From an uncultured Clostridia bacterium (GTDB lineage Bacteria > Bacillota > Clostridia > Oscillospirales > Acutalibacteraceae): a stretch of DNA of 64,000 bases. The position numbers and the translations under genes are program-made. The notes under the pieces are model-generated. The model ran no database searches. It had not been told where the DNA came from and worked only from the letters and a program-made list of their open reading frames with translations. The stretch covers positions 28,252 to 92,251 of the forward strand of contig CAMHMN010000002.1 in NCBI GenBank assembly GCA_946186245.1. Reading direction: 5' to 3'. Positions 19,087-28,718 of the stretch are shown here, piece after piece; position 1 is the stretch's first letter; the number at the start of each line of letters is the position of its first letter.

Positions 19087-19890
19087 ATGAGCAGTCAAGT
19101 CAGAGGATACGGTGCAAGACCCGTGATAGAAGCCAATAAGAGCAAGTACCTTCCGGTGTCGAACAAGCTGAAACTGGGATTGTTCCCAAAGGCGGAAATA
19201 AAGAATCACATGGAAAAATACAGTGTCGATCTTTCGGTCTGTGACCCGGATGATCCGGCGGCATATGAAAATTTCGGAGATTATCTCGCAAGGAATTTCA
19301 AGGAAGGAATGCGCCCTCTCGACCAGTGGCACAACAGCCTGATCTGTCCCTGTGACGGCTGGCTGACCGCGCATTTCATCAACAATCTCTGCACCATACC
19401 GGTCAACGGGCATATGTATTCGGTGGATAAGCTGATGGGCGGTGAGGGTGACGCGAAGGACTTTGCCGGAGGACTCGCCCTGATCATCCGTCTGGACGAA
19501 GCCGACCCGCACAGATTTGTATTCATCGATGACGGAGTAGTCTGCGATGTACGGCAGCTTGACGCCGAAAAGAACCAGGAGGATTCCATGTTCTTCGGCC
19601 CCAGAACCTGCACGGTGATGAACACCAAGCGTTTTCACGGTGTGGTGCAGGTGGAAGCCTGCGGCAATTCCAAGGGCGTGGAGCAGCTGAGCGACAGCCA
19701 ATCCCCGGCCTTCAGCCGCGGCGAAGTGAAGGGACGTTTTCTCTGCTCAACGGCGGGCATCATCCTGCTCTTCAAAAAGGGAATGATGTTCCCCGATGAC
19801 GAATTCATGGTGAACACCCGCAACTCACTCGAAACCCGCGTCAGAATGGGTGAAAAGCTGGGCGTGGCGATTTCGATGATGGGCTTTTAA
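19087..19890 (+). CDS. Phosphatidylserine decarboxylase-like protein, divergent
   Basis: PCDGWLTAHFI, ADPHRFVFIDDG, NTKRFHGVVQVE resemble Psd; C-terminal (G)GST motif not conserved (GRFLCSTAGIILLF). Confidence 0.75.
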   Translation: MSSQVRGYGARPVIEANKSKYLPVSNKLKLGLFPKAEIKNHMEKYSVDLSVCDPDDPAAYENFGDYLARNFKEGMRPLDQWHNSLICPCDGWLTAHFINNLCTIPVNGHMYSVDKLMGGEGDAKDFAGGLALIIRLDEADPHRFVFIDDGVVCDVRQLDAEKNQEDSMFFGPRTCTVMNTKRFHGVVQVEACGNSKGVEQLSDSQSPAFSRGEVKGRFLCSTAGIILLFKKGMMFPDDEFMVNTRNSLETRVRMGEKLGVAISMMGF

Positions 19891-19919
19891 TTCTTTATCT
19901 TTTCTTTAGATTTGAATGA

Positions 19920-19948
19920 TTGAATTCCGCGCCGCTGTGGGGTACAAT
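19920..19948 (+). promoter_or_regulatory. Promoter of rtcB (TTGAAT-17-TACAAT)
   Basis: Hexamers and 17-bp spacer; overlaps terminator 19930-19973. Confidence 0.55.
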
Positions 19949-19973
19949 AAGTATCGCACGGCGGCGTTTTTTT
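19930..19973 (+). terminator. Intrinsic terminator CGCCGCTGTG…CACGGCGGCGTTTTTTT
   Basis: 10-bp stem with one wobble, seven Ts. Confidence 0.75.
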
Positions 19974-20003
19974 CAAGAAAAAAGGAGATAAGATTAAAGT
20001 AAT

Positions 20004-21239
20004 ATGGAACAGACAGTAATCGGAAAATACAATACCGCAAAGGTATTTACGGATGTGGTGGAACAGTCGGCTCTGGACCAGATCAGGCTGCTCTGCGACC
20101 AACCCTTCACACAGGGTGCGACGATCCGTATCATGCCTGACGTTCATGCCGGCGCAGGCTGCACCATAGGAACGACAATGACGATATCCGACACGGTCGT
20201 GCCGAATCTGGTGGGCGTGGATATCGGCTGCGGCATGGAAGTCATCAGGCTGAAAAACAGGTTTGTGGAGGTGCAGCAGCTCGACAAGGCGGTGAACGCG
20301 CTGATTCCCTCGGGATTCAGTGTCCGGAGCAAGGCACATTCCTTCGCGGAAGAGATCAATCTGAGTGAATTATTCTGCGCTTCCAGAGTCGATATCGGCA
20401 AAGCCTATCGCAGCCTCGGCACTCTCGGAGGCGGCAATCACTTTATCGAAGCCGACAAAGGGGAGGACGGCAGTCTTTATCTGGTGATTCACTCCGGAAG
20501 CCGGCACCTCGGTCTGGAAGTTGCGTCCTATTATCAGGAACAGGCGTGGAAGTCACTTAATTCCGTGCCGCAGGATGAGATTCGCAGCCTTATCGGACGC
20601 TGCAGGGAGGAAGGCAGGGAACAGGAGATTCAGTCTGCGCTGAAAGCCCTCCGTGACGGGCTGGAATGCAGCGTGCCGCGACAGCTTGCTTATGTCAGCG
20701 GTTCTCTGTTTGAAGCCTACATTCACGACATGAAGATCGTGCAGCGTTTCGCCATGCTCAACCGCAAGGCAATGGCGCACGAGCTTGTCAAGGGCATGAA
20801 ATTCAAGGTGGACGGGGAATTTACCACCATTCACAATTACATCGACACCGACAGCATGATTCTCCGCAAAGGCGCGGTGTCTGCCCGGTCGGGAGAAAAG
20901 CTGATCATTCCCGTCAATATGCGGGACGGATGCCTGCTCTGCACCGGCAAGGGCAACCCCGACTGGAATACTTCCGCTCCCCACGGCGCCGGTCGTCTGA
21001 TGAGCCGGAAGGAGGCGAGGGAGAGCTTTACGGTTTCTTCCTTCCGCAGGGAAATGCAGGGCATCTATTCCACATCCGTGAGCAGTGATACGCTGGATGA
21101 ATGTCCCATGGCCTACAAGCGCATGGAGGACATTATGGACAATATTTCACCCACAGTCGACGTTGACGAAATCATCAAGCCCATTTACAGCTTCAAGGCG
21201 GGCAACGAAGAAGATCCCCGGCGCGGCAGGCGAAAATAA
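20004..21239 (+). CDS. rtcB: RtcB-family RNA ligase
   Basis: MPDVHAGAGCTIGTTM, VGVDIGCGME, LGTLGGGNHFIE, HSGSRHLG, HGAGR motifs. Confidence 0.95.
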   Translation: MEQTVIGKYNTAKVFTDVVEQSALDQIRLLCDQPFTQGATIRIMPDVHAGAGCTIGTTMTISDTVVPNLVGVDIGCGMEVIRLKNRFVEVQQLDKAVNALIPSGFSVRSKAHSFAEEINLSELFCASRVDIGKAYRSLGTLGGGNHFIEADKGEDGSLYLVIHSGSRHLGLEVASYYQEQAWKSLNSVPQDEIRSLIGRCREEGREQEIQSALKALRDGLECSVPRQLAYVSGSLFEAYIHDMKIVQRFAMLNRKAMAHELVKGMKFKVDGEFTTIHNYIDTDSMILRKGAVSARSGEKLIIPVNMRDGCLLCTGKGNPDWNTSAPHGAGRLMSRKEARESFTVSSFRREMQGIYSTSVSSDTLDECPMAYKRMEDIMDNISPTVDVDEIIKPIYSFKAGNEEDPRRGRRK

Positions 21240-21368
21240 CAGGGATGGCATGGCTCATTCGGGTGGAAAAGAAAATTATTAAAAAAACTCTTGTTTGTTG
21301 CGCCCGTTTGTGATACAATAAATATCATGCCGTTATCGGATGAATTATTAGCAGGGAGATGAGTCAAA

Positions 21369-22112
21369 GTGGAGCTTAAACGGCCGGAATTCATTATGTT
21401 CGACTACGGACAGACGCTTATCAAAGAGGGCGCATATGACGGCGCCGCCGGATTCGACCGTATGCTGAAATACGCCTCGGCCAATCCTATGGGCGTTACC
21501 GGCGCTGATCTGCAGAAGGAAGAAGAGAAGCTCAACGCCGAGCTTGGCAGATTCAATGCCGAATCGCGTCACAAGCGGCTCATGGAAATCCCTGAGGAAA
21601 GCATCTACCGCTGGCTCTTTGCGAAATTCGGTGTGGAGTTTCCGCCCGGAACCGATCTGCGCCAGCTGGAACCCGAATTCTGGGAGACGGCCAACCCATG
21701 CGAGCCGTGTGAGGGAATCGGCGAGCTGCTGCTTTTTCTCAGACAGGAAGGTATTCCGACGTGTGTGGTGAGCAATCTCTCCTTTTGCGGTAATACTTTA
21801 AAAAAGAGAATTTACAGCCGGATTCCCGAAGCGGATTTTGCCTTTGTACTTTCGTCCTGCGACTACTTATTCCGCAAGCCGTCCAGACATATCTTTGAAG
21901 CGGCTCTCAGCAAGGCGGGAGTCCCTGCGGAGAAGGTCTGGTTCTGCGGCGATCAGTTTATTCCCGATATAGAGGGCTCATCGGCGGTCGGAATGACGCC
22001 GGTCTGGTACAAGGGGAATCTCAGGTATGACAGCGAATGTCAGATGAAAGACGGCATTGAGATTGACAGCTGGAGCGAACTGACGGATATTATCAGGTCA
22101 CTGGATAAGTGA
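21369..22112 (+). CDS. HAD-superfamily hydrolase
   Basis: FDYGQTLIKEG, VVSNLS, KPSRHIFEAAL, WFCGDQFIPDIEGS; GTG start. Confidence 0.85.
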   Translation: MELKRPEFIMFDYGQTLIKEGAYDGAAGFDRMLKYASANPMGVTGADLQKEEEKLNAELGRFNAESRHKRLMEIPEESIYRWLFAKFGVEFPPGTDLRQLEPEFWETANPCEPCEGIGELLLFLRQEGIPTCVVSNLSFCGNTLKKRIYSRIPEADFAFVLSSCDYLFRKPSRHIFEAALSKAGVPAEKVWFCGDQFIPDIEGSSAVGMTPVWYKGNLRYDSECQMKDGIEIDSWSELTDIIRSLDK

Positions 22113-22159
22113 TGCGGCAATATCGCGAATACACTATTTTTGAACAGGAGTTTTTACGA

Positions 22160-22894
22160 ATGAAATATGATCTTGAAAAGATGACGACAGACGAACTCAA
22201 CGAGCTTTGCGACAAGCTGCTTTTCGGCGCGGACGGCGTGGAGAAGGATGCCGCCGGAGCCGCCGCCGTTGCAAAAGCCGCTGCTGACAGGGGCGACGCA
22301 AAGGCACTCTGCAATTACGGCTCCTTCCTCATGGACGGAACCGGTGTGGAGAAGGACGAGGCAGCCGCATTGGAATACTGGGGAAAATCAGCCGATCTTG
22401 GCTTTGGCCCTGCGTTCAATAAGGTGGGACTCTGCCATCTTTTCGGCCTGTGCGGAGTGGAAAAGACCCCGTCAGAGGCAGTCGGCTATTTTGAAAAGGC
22501 AGGCGAGAAGGGCGTGGCGGAATCCATGTTCCACCTTGCCATGATGTACCAGAACGCCGTCGGTGTGGAAAAGGATTCCGTGACCGCGGACAAGTATATC
22601 GCCATGGCGGCCGATCACAAATTCCCGACGGCATGCCTTATGCTTGCGCTGAAGAAATTTGCTGTCAAAGACGGCAACGGCAATGAGCCGAAAGAAGGCG
22701 CGGCGCTTATGCTGACGGCAGCCGAAGGCGGTAATCAGCAGGCGCAGGTGATGTACGGTATGTGCTGCGAAAACGGCATCGGCAGGGAAAAGGATCTCTC
22801 CGAGGCTGCCGGATGGTATCGCAAAGCCGCAAAGGCCGGCAACAAGCAGGCAAACGACGCCCTGAAAAATCTCGGGTTCCCCGGTGTGATGTAA
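22160..22894 (+). CDS. Sel1-like repeat (SLR/TPR-like) protein
   Basis: Repeats of A..YWGKSADLGFGPAFNKVGLCHLFG / EAVGYFEKAGEKGVAESMFHLAMMY / EAAGWYRKAAKAGNKQANDAL; SD AGGAG before 22160. Confidence 0.9.
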   Translation: MKYDLEKMTTDELNELCDKLLFGADGVEKDAAGAAAVAKAAADRGDAKALCNYGSFLMDGTGVEKDEAAALEYWGKSADLGFGPAFNKVGLCHLFGLCGVEKTPSEAVGYFEKAGEKGVAESMFHLAMMYQNAVGVEKDSVTADKYIAMAADHKFPTACLMLALKKFAVKDGNGNEPKEGAALMLTAAEGGNQQAQVMYGMCCENGIGREKDLSEAAGWYRKAAKAGNKQANDALKNLGFPGVM

Positions 22895-22922
22895 TTCCTT
22901 TGACAATGGTGGAGGGCAGGAA

Positions 22923-23294
22923 ATGTTGATCTGTATATTGAAGAGAATGGGTGTGCCCGATAACAGAATGATAGAAATCCTGGAGAAGTATACGCGTGTC
23001 AAAACGGTGCTTTCAGCGGTTTTTTACACATTAATGGTGTTTATTGTGATACTCGGGATTTCAGGAGATGTATATGCCGGATTTCCTGACTATGCCCCCT
23101 ATATCATCATAGCGATCTTTCTTTTTATGGCTTTTATCAGAATGTATCAGTGTATGGTTGATGAGGAATATGTGAGCAGAACCGTGGCAAAAAGATTGGA
23201 CGACCTGGAAAAAAAGCGCCTGAAAAAAGAGGAAAAGGCGGCAAAGTCCGCCGCTGCATCGCCGTCTGACGCCGGCGGGACTGCCTCGGAATAA
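22923..23294 (+). CDS. Hypothetical two-TM protein with charged C-terminus
   Basis: Two hydrophobic segments then KKRLKKEEKAAKS tail. Confidence 0.6.
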   Translation: MLICILKRMGVPDNRMIEILEKYTRVKTVLSAVFYTLMVFIVILGISGDVYAGFPDYAPYIIIAIFLFMAFIRMYQCMVDEEYVSRTVAKRLDDLEKKRLKKEEKAAKSAAASPSDAGGTASE

Positions 23295-23326
23295 TGCTTT
23301 TTGCCCATCAATAAAGAAAATGTATG

Positions 23327-23365
23327 ACCGATGAAGTATTCTCAGATTGCTTCATCGGTTTTTTG
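23327..23365. terminator. Terminator between convergent genes (ACCGATGAAG…CTTCATCGGTTTTTT); overlaps the 3' end of the minus-strand CDS
   Basis: 10-bp stem plus T-run on plus strand. Confidence 0.75.
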
Positions 23366-24406
23366 CGTTCGCAGCCGCCTGAAAATCATCATAGCAAGCG
23401 GCATGGCGAATATCCCGGTAATCCCGAACAGCTTGCCCCCCACGTATACGCCGGCAAGGGTAAACACCGGGTGAAGCTCCAGTTTGACGGAAATCAGCTT
23501 CGGTTCGACAAAGTTCCTGACAATTTCGATCATAGCGAATAGTGCGATCAGCATTGTGCCGGTGCCCGTTCTTCCGGAAAGCACTTCAAACACTCCCCAC
23601 GGAATAAGCACCGTTCCTGTTCCCAGCACCGGCAGAATGTCGATCAGCGATATCAGGAGCGCGATTGAAACGATATTTCCGGTGCGGTGACCTGCCAGCG
23701 ACATGATGCCCAAACCGGCGGTAAGCTCGGCGAAGGTGATCAGCATGATGGTGCCGTATGTTTTTATCAAAGCAGCTACCGTGTCGGCGGACACTTCGAT
23801 TACCGTTGAAATCCTCCGGACGGATTGCTCAGGCAGCCATTGCTTTACGGCGGCTTTTACCTTGTCAAAATCACCGCATCCGAAAAAAGCCGACAGCAGC
23901 GCGAATAGTGCCGAGGTCAGCAGGGAAGGAAGCCCCGAAATGAGCTTCGTGGAGCGGGCGAGTACGGATGGCAGGTATTGACGGTAGTTTTCAGTCAGGA
24001 GATTCAGACACCAATCCGCTCCCGAAGCGACGAACGCGGTAAATTTTTTCCACGAGTCAGCGTCTTGTGTTTCGGAGGATGCCGAGGCAACCAATTGCCT
24101 GAGCCGGCTGAGCTGCTCGGGTATTCCGGGACAGACAGAGATGGCTCCGTTGACGGCGGCACAGAGCGAAAGGTATAAAATCGACGTTCCTGCAAAGATT
24201 ACGGCGGACGTCAGGATGATGCAGCATGTTTTCCGGTTCAGCCGGGGAATGCGCGACGAGAGGAGATTCGCCGGCTTTTGCACTGCGGCTGCGATGCCCA
24301 GGCCGATGAGAAACGGCGCGGTCAGCGGCAGCGCATATTTCACTCCAAAGTAAAATACGATGAGATATACGGCGGCTCGTATTATGTTTTTTGAATCATT
24401 TAGCAT
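23342..24406 (-). CDS. AI-2E family / YtvI-like integral membrane protein
   Basis: Multiple TM segments; SLIDILPVLGTGTVLIPWGVFEVLSG and FVEPKLISVKLELHPVFTLAGVYVGGKLFGITGIFAMPLAM. Confidence 0.85.
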   Translation of the reverse strand: MLNDSKNIIRAAVYLIVFYFGVKYALPLTAPFLIGLGIAAAVQKPANLLSSRIPRLNRKTCCIILTSAVIFAGTSILYLSLCAAVNGAISVCPGIPEQLSRLRQLVASASSETQDADSWKKFTAFVASGADWCLNLLTENYRQYLPSVLARSTKLISGLPSLLTSALFALLSAFFGCGDFDKVKAAVKQWLPEQSVRRISTVIEVSADTVAALIKTYGTIMLITFAELTAGLGIMSLAGHRTGNIVSIALLISLIDILPVLGTGTVLIPWGVFEVLSGRTGTGTMLIALFAMIEIVRNFVEPKLISVKLELHPVFTLAGVYVGGKLFGITGIFAMPLAMMIFRRLRTQKTDEAI

Positions 24407-24549
24407 TGTATCGTCACATCACTTTTTATTGGAAAATTTTCATAAAATTAATCTTGTAAATTGAAACGATATGATATATAATACCATTGTGAGTAAAAGC
24501 TCATGGTTATCTCACATTCATATTGTTACCCTGAAAAGGAGAGAAGCGA

Positions 24550-25878
24550 TTGATTTTTGCCGGAAATAAATTCCTGCGGAGAGTCCTGGCACTCATCATT
24601 CCGGTTGCGATGTTGGCTGCCATGCTGCCGGTGCTCAGCTCCTGCGGCGGCAAGAGCAAGATCATCGTCTGGGTCTATTCCGATGAATACCGCGATGAGC
24701 TGGAGAATTACCTGAAGACCACTTCCCTTGACGTCAGCTTTGTGGCCGGTATCAGGGCGGTCAATTCCGCCGATTTTGAATCCGAGCTTCACAAGGCGGT
24801 AGAGAGTGGCAAGGATATTCCCGATGTATTTATGCTTTCGCCGGACAACATAAAAAAATACATAGAATCTGACGTGACGGCGGATGTATCCGAACTTGAC
24901 CTGGAAGTCACGGGTGACCGGTACTTCCCCTACGTGGTAGAGGCTGCCACCAATGAGCGAGGCACAGTCAAGGCAGTCGGCTGGCAGGCGGATCCCGGCA
25001 TCTTCATGTACCGCCGATCAATGGCTAAGGCCTACCTAGGCACGGACAATCCCGATCAGATACAGGCAATGGTGAGCAATTGGGACGATTTTTACGCTAC
25101 CGCGCAGAAGGTGTCGGAGGTTTCCGACGGCAAGACCAGAATGCTGGCGGGGCAGGAAGATATGCTCAAACCCTTTCTCGCGTCGGACGACCAGCCGTGG
25201 GTGAAGGACGGCAAGCTGGTATTCAGTCCCCGGAAGCAGGCTTATGTCGATTATGTCAAGAAAATGTCATCCGGTCACCTGATTTACACTGCGGAACAGT
25301 GGTCGGAGGCATGGCTTCGCGGAATCAGCGATACGCAGAGCGTATTCGGTTATTTTTCCTCCGGAATCTGCATGCTCTACGTGATGAAGAAGGCGTGCGG
25401 AGGTAAAATGAAGGGGGAAGGCAGCTACGGCGACTGGGCTGTAGTGCCGGGACCTGCCAATTACTGCTGGGGCGGCAGCTGGTTTGCGGCTTACAGCGGC
25501 AGCAGGAACAAGGCCGCTGCGGGCGATTTTATTTCGCTTTTCACGGGCTGCACAGACGATGAAACGCGGCTTGACCAGTCGATACGGTATTTCCGCACCA
25601 CGGGCGAATTTTCCGCAAGCAGCGAGATTGTTTCGCAAGTGCGGTTTGACCCTCAGTTTGAAGATACCTTTATCGGCGGTCAGAATTATTACCAGCAGCT
25701 TTCTGTTGCGGCGCAGGGAATATCACAGAACAGCATGACGGTCTACGACAGCGATATCGGAGGCATATTCAATACTTATATGAACCAGTGCGCAAGCGGT
25801 CTGAAAACCGCGGAACAGGCGGTGAGCGATTTCAAAACGTCGGTCAGCGTCGCCTTCCCTGAAATCGCTGTGAATTAG
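24550..25878 (+). CDS. Extracellular solute-binding lipoprotein (family 1-like)
   Basis: Lipobox LSSCGG; IIVWVYSDEYRDEL…FMLSPDNIKKYIES…; TTG start. Confidence 0.8.
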   Translation: MIFAGNKFLRRVLALIIPVAMLAAMLPVLSSCGGKSKIIVWVYSDEYRDELENYLKTTSLDVSFVAGIRAVNSADFESELHKAVESGKDIPDVFMLSPDNIKKYIESDVTADVSELDLEVTGDRYFPYVVEAATNERGTVKAVGWQADPGIFMYRRSMAKAYLGTDNPDQIQAMVSNWDDFYATAQKVSEVSDGKTRMLAGQEDMLKPFLASDDQPWVKDGKLVFSPRKQAYVDYVKKMSSGHLIYTAEQWSEAWLRGISDTQSVFGYFSSGICMLYVMKKACGGKMKGEGSYGDWAVVPGPANYCWGGSWFAAYSGSRNKAAAGDFISLFTGCTDDETRLDQSIRYFRTTGEFSASSEIVSQVRFDPQFEDTFIGGQNYYQQLSVAAQGISQNSMTVYDSDIGGIFNTYMNQCASGLKTAEQAVSDFKTSVSVAFPEIAVN

Positions 25879-25918
25879 CACGATGAATTCAGACAATTAT
25901 TCAAAGGAGAGATTTTTT

Positions 25919-26638
25919 ATGAACAACAGATTTTGCACACGATGCGGGGCGCTGCTCAGACCGGACGATACCTGCCCGAATTGCGATCCCTCGCCGGCTG
26001 CAAGTCGGGGCAGCGGCAAATTCGATGTAAAGAACATGGGCATGGGCATTATCGACTGTGCCAGGGCATTCTTCTCCAGGGAGCCGCATAAGGCGGTGGA
26101 CGCTGTGACGCAGAGTCATTTCATGTGGATTGTTTTCGGCCTGGTCAATGTCATATTTGCCGCACTCGGCACATCGGTTATTTTCAGCAACGGCGTCGAC
26201 TGGGTCATCCGCAAAATGACGGGTCTTGACTCGTTCATGCTTTCCAATCTGATTTCTAAGGACGTTAACACATCCGGCGTCGGTATATTCTTCTTCTCGC
26301 TGCTGACGATGGCGGGATGCCTTGCCGCGTTTGCCGGAATACTGTATTTCTTTTCCTTGCTGGAGGGAAAGAGACTGCCGCTGTTCAGGACCTTCAAGGC
26401 GGTTACCATCTGCTTCTTCCCGATGACCATCATGAGCCTGGTTGCGTTTCTCTTCTCCTTTTTCCTCTTCACCGTATCGGTGGTCTTTGTGCTGATCGGC
26501 ATGCTGGGCAGCATTACCATGTTCAATGATTACGCAAAGAGAGCCGGCTGCGAGATGTCCTTCTGGGGCAGAGTGCTTTGCAACGCCGCACAGATTGTGG
26601 CCGCCGCCATGATTCTCGGCATTTCCGTTTCGGTCTGA
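25919..26638 (+). CDS. Zinc-ribbon multi-pass membrane protein
   Basis: FCTRCGALLRPDDTCPNC then ~5 hydrophobic segments; SD AAGGAGAG. Confidence 0.7.
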   Translation: MNNRFCTRCGALLRPDDTCPNCDPSPAASRGSGKFDVKNMGMGIIDCARAFFSREPHKAVDAVTQSHFMWIVFGLVNVIFAALGTSVIFSNGVDWVIRKMTGLDSFMLSNLISKDVNTSGVGIFFFSLLTMAGCLAAFAGILYFFSLLEGKRLPLFRTFKAVTICFFPMTIMSLVAFLFSFFLFTVSVVFVLIGMLGSITMFNDYAKRAGCEMSFWGRVLCNAAQIVAAAMILGISVSV

Positions 26639-26662
26639 TTCATTTTATTTCCATACGGTTTT

Positions 26663-26703
26663 CTCCGCGCATCGGCAAATTCCGCCGGTGTGCGGAGTTT
26701 TTC
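26663..26703 (+). terminator. Intrinsic terminator CTCCGCGCATCGGC…GCCGGTGTGCGGAGTTTTT
   Basis: GC-rich stem plus T-run. Confidence 0.8.
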
Positions 26704-26796
26704 ATTTAAGCCAATAATTGTATGGAAACGTGGACGGGTAATTATTCTATCCCTGACAAACAATAGATGTGACAATCATGAGGGGGTATAAATGCA

Positions 26797-27210
26797 TTGA
26801 AAAACAAAAAGGAATATGCGGGGGTCTTTATCACGGGAGCGGTTCTTTACAGCCTGATTGAAATACTCTGGCGAGGCAGGACGCACTGGACAATGGCGGT
26901 TACGGGAGGCGTCTGCCTGCTTCTCATCCACCTCTGCAACGAACGGCATCAGAATTTGGATATGCTCAGCCGATGCAGCCTGAGCAGCTTCTATATCACG
27001 GGCATGGAGTTCGCTGTGGGATGGCTCCTCAATGTCAGGCTGCATATGATGGTATGGGATTATTCCGACAAATACGGCAATGTCATGGGGCAGATCTGCC
27101 CGGAATACTGGGCGTACTGGTACCTTCTGTCGATACCGGCGATCATGCTCAGCACGGTTATTCTCGCCGTCCGCAAGGCAACGGGAAAGAGCGTTCATGC
27201 GAATATTTAA
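26797..27210 (+). CDS. Putative ABC-transporter type IV-like (DUF) 4-TM membrane protein
   Basis: SFYITGMEFAVGWLLNVRLHMMVWDYSDKYGNVMGQICPEYWAYWYLLS; TTG start with GAGGGGG SD. Confidence 0.65.
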   Translation: MKNKKEYAGVFITGAVLYSLIEILWRGRTHWTMAVTGGVCLLLIHLCNERHQNLDMLSRCSLSSFYITGMEFAVGWLLNVRLHMMVWDYSDKYGNVMGQICPEYWAYWYLLSIPAIMLSTVILAVRKATGKSVHANI

Positions 27211-27221
27211 TAATTTAGCAC

Positions 27222-27250
27222 TTTACAGGACGGCATAAATATGGTAAAAT
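27222..27250 (+). promoter_or_regulatory. Sigma-A promoter of murC (TTTACA-17-TAAAAT)
   Basis: Hexamers and 17-bp spacer. Confidence 0.6.
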
Positions 27251-27313
27251 ATTTGCTATGAATATTATCCCATTGGTTTGCATTTCAAAATATTAATGAA
27301 GGATATGATACAA

Positions 27314-28708
27314 ATGAGAAGCAAGGTTATCAGGGAATACGACGAGCTTTTGAATCAAGTCAGCCGCGTGCACTTCATCGGCATCGGCGGCTCGGGCATG
27401 TGTCCGCTGGTGGATATTCTCAGGGGCGACGGAAAGATCATCACCGGCTCCGACGTGGACGACAATTCCGACACGGTCAAGCGCCTTCGTTCCTTCGGAA
27501 TAAAGGTTGCCATCGGCCAGTGTGCCGAGAATATCGGCGATGCCGAGCTGGTAGTCTATTCGGCAGCCATCGCGAAGGACAATCCCGAGCTGGTTGCGGC
27601 GTTGGAATCGGGTGTTCCCACCATTGAGCGTTCGGTGCTGCTGGGCGCTGTCTGCCGCAGGTACAAGCGGGATATCGCCATTTCCGGAACACACGGCAAA
27701 ACCACCACCACTTCCATGGTCACGACCATATTGATGGCCGGACAGCTTGACCCGACCGTGGTCATCGGCGGCAAGCTGGCACTCATCGAGGGCTACGGCA
27801 GAGCCGGCAGGAGCGACCGCATGGTCTGCGAAGCCTGTGAATTTGTCGATACCTTCCTTCAGATTACGCCGGAAGTTGCGGTCATTCTGAATATCGACGC
27901 CGACCATCTGGATTACTTCGGTACGCTGGACAACATCATCGCGTCCTTCCGTCAGTTTGCCGACCAGACCACCGGCGTGGTCATTGCCAACGGTGACGAC
28001 GCGAATACCATGAAGGCACTCGACACTACCAAGGCGCAGATCATCACCTTCGGACTCGATCCGAAGAACGATTATTACGCCGTGAACGTGCAGCAGGCGT
28101 CCGGCGGTTTCTGGAGCTTTGATCTGATGCATCACGGTGAGAAGCTGACGGATATTGCCCTGAAAGTTCCCGGTGAGCACAATGTTCTCAACGCGCTGGC
28201 CGCGGCGGCGGCTTCGATTTATGTGGGAGCTACGCCCGACGACGTGAAGAAGGGTCTGGGCATGTTCTCCGGCGCATCCAGAAGGTTTGAGATACATACC
28301 GTACATAACGGTATCACCATTGCCGACGACTACGCGCACCATCCGACAGAGATCGAAGCGACGCTTCACGCCTGCAAGGAAATGAATTACAAGCGGGTCT
28401 GGGCGGTTTTCCAGCCCTTCACCTACACCCGAACCAAGGCACATATGCAGGAATTTGCCGATGTGCTTCAGATCGCCGACAAAGTGGTGCTGACCGACAT
28501 TATGGGCGGCCGGGAATGGGATGATCTCGGCATCAAGTCCGAGGATCTGCAGGCGCTGATTCCGGGCTGCTATCTGGAACACACCTTGGAAGAAGCGGCT
28601 GATTTCGTGCTGGCCAATGCCGAGGAAGGCGATCTGGTGATCACGATGGGATGCGGCGATGTCTACAAGTGCGCCAAACTCATGAGCGCCAAGCTGAATG
28701 AAAGGTAA
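27314..28708 (+). CDS. murC: UDP-N-acetylmuramate--L-alanine ligase
   Basis: HFIGIGGSGM, ISGTHGKTTTTSM, NIDADHLDYF, DDYAHHPTEI. Confidence 0.95.
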   Translation: MRSKVIREYDELLNQVSRVHFIGIGGSGMCPLVDILRGDGKIITGSDVDDNSDTVKRLRSFGIKVAIGQCAENIGDAELVVYSAAIAKDNPELVAALESGVPTIERSVLLGAVCRRYKRDIAISGTHGKTTTTSMVTTILMAGQLDPTVVIGGKLALIEGYGRAGRSDRMVCEACEFVDTFLQITPEVAVILNIDADHLDYFGTLDNIIASFRQFADQTTGVVIANGDDANTMKALDTTKAQIITFGLDPKNDYYAVNVQQASGGFWSFDLMHHGEKLTDIALKVPGEHNVLNALAAAAASIYVGATPDDVKKGLGMFSGASRRFEIHTVHNGITIADDYAHHPTEIEATLHACKEMNYKRVWAVFQPFTYTRTKAHMQEFADVLQIADKVVLTDIMGGREWDDLGIKSEDLQALIPGCYLEHTLEEAADFVLANAEEGDLVITMGCGDVYKCAKLMSAKLNER

Positions 28709-28718
28709 GAATAGTACA

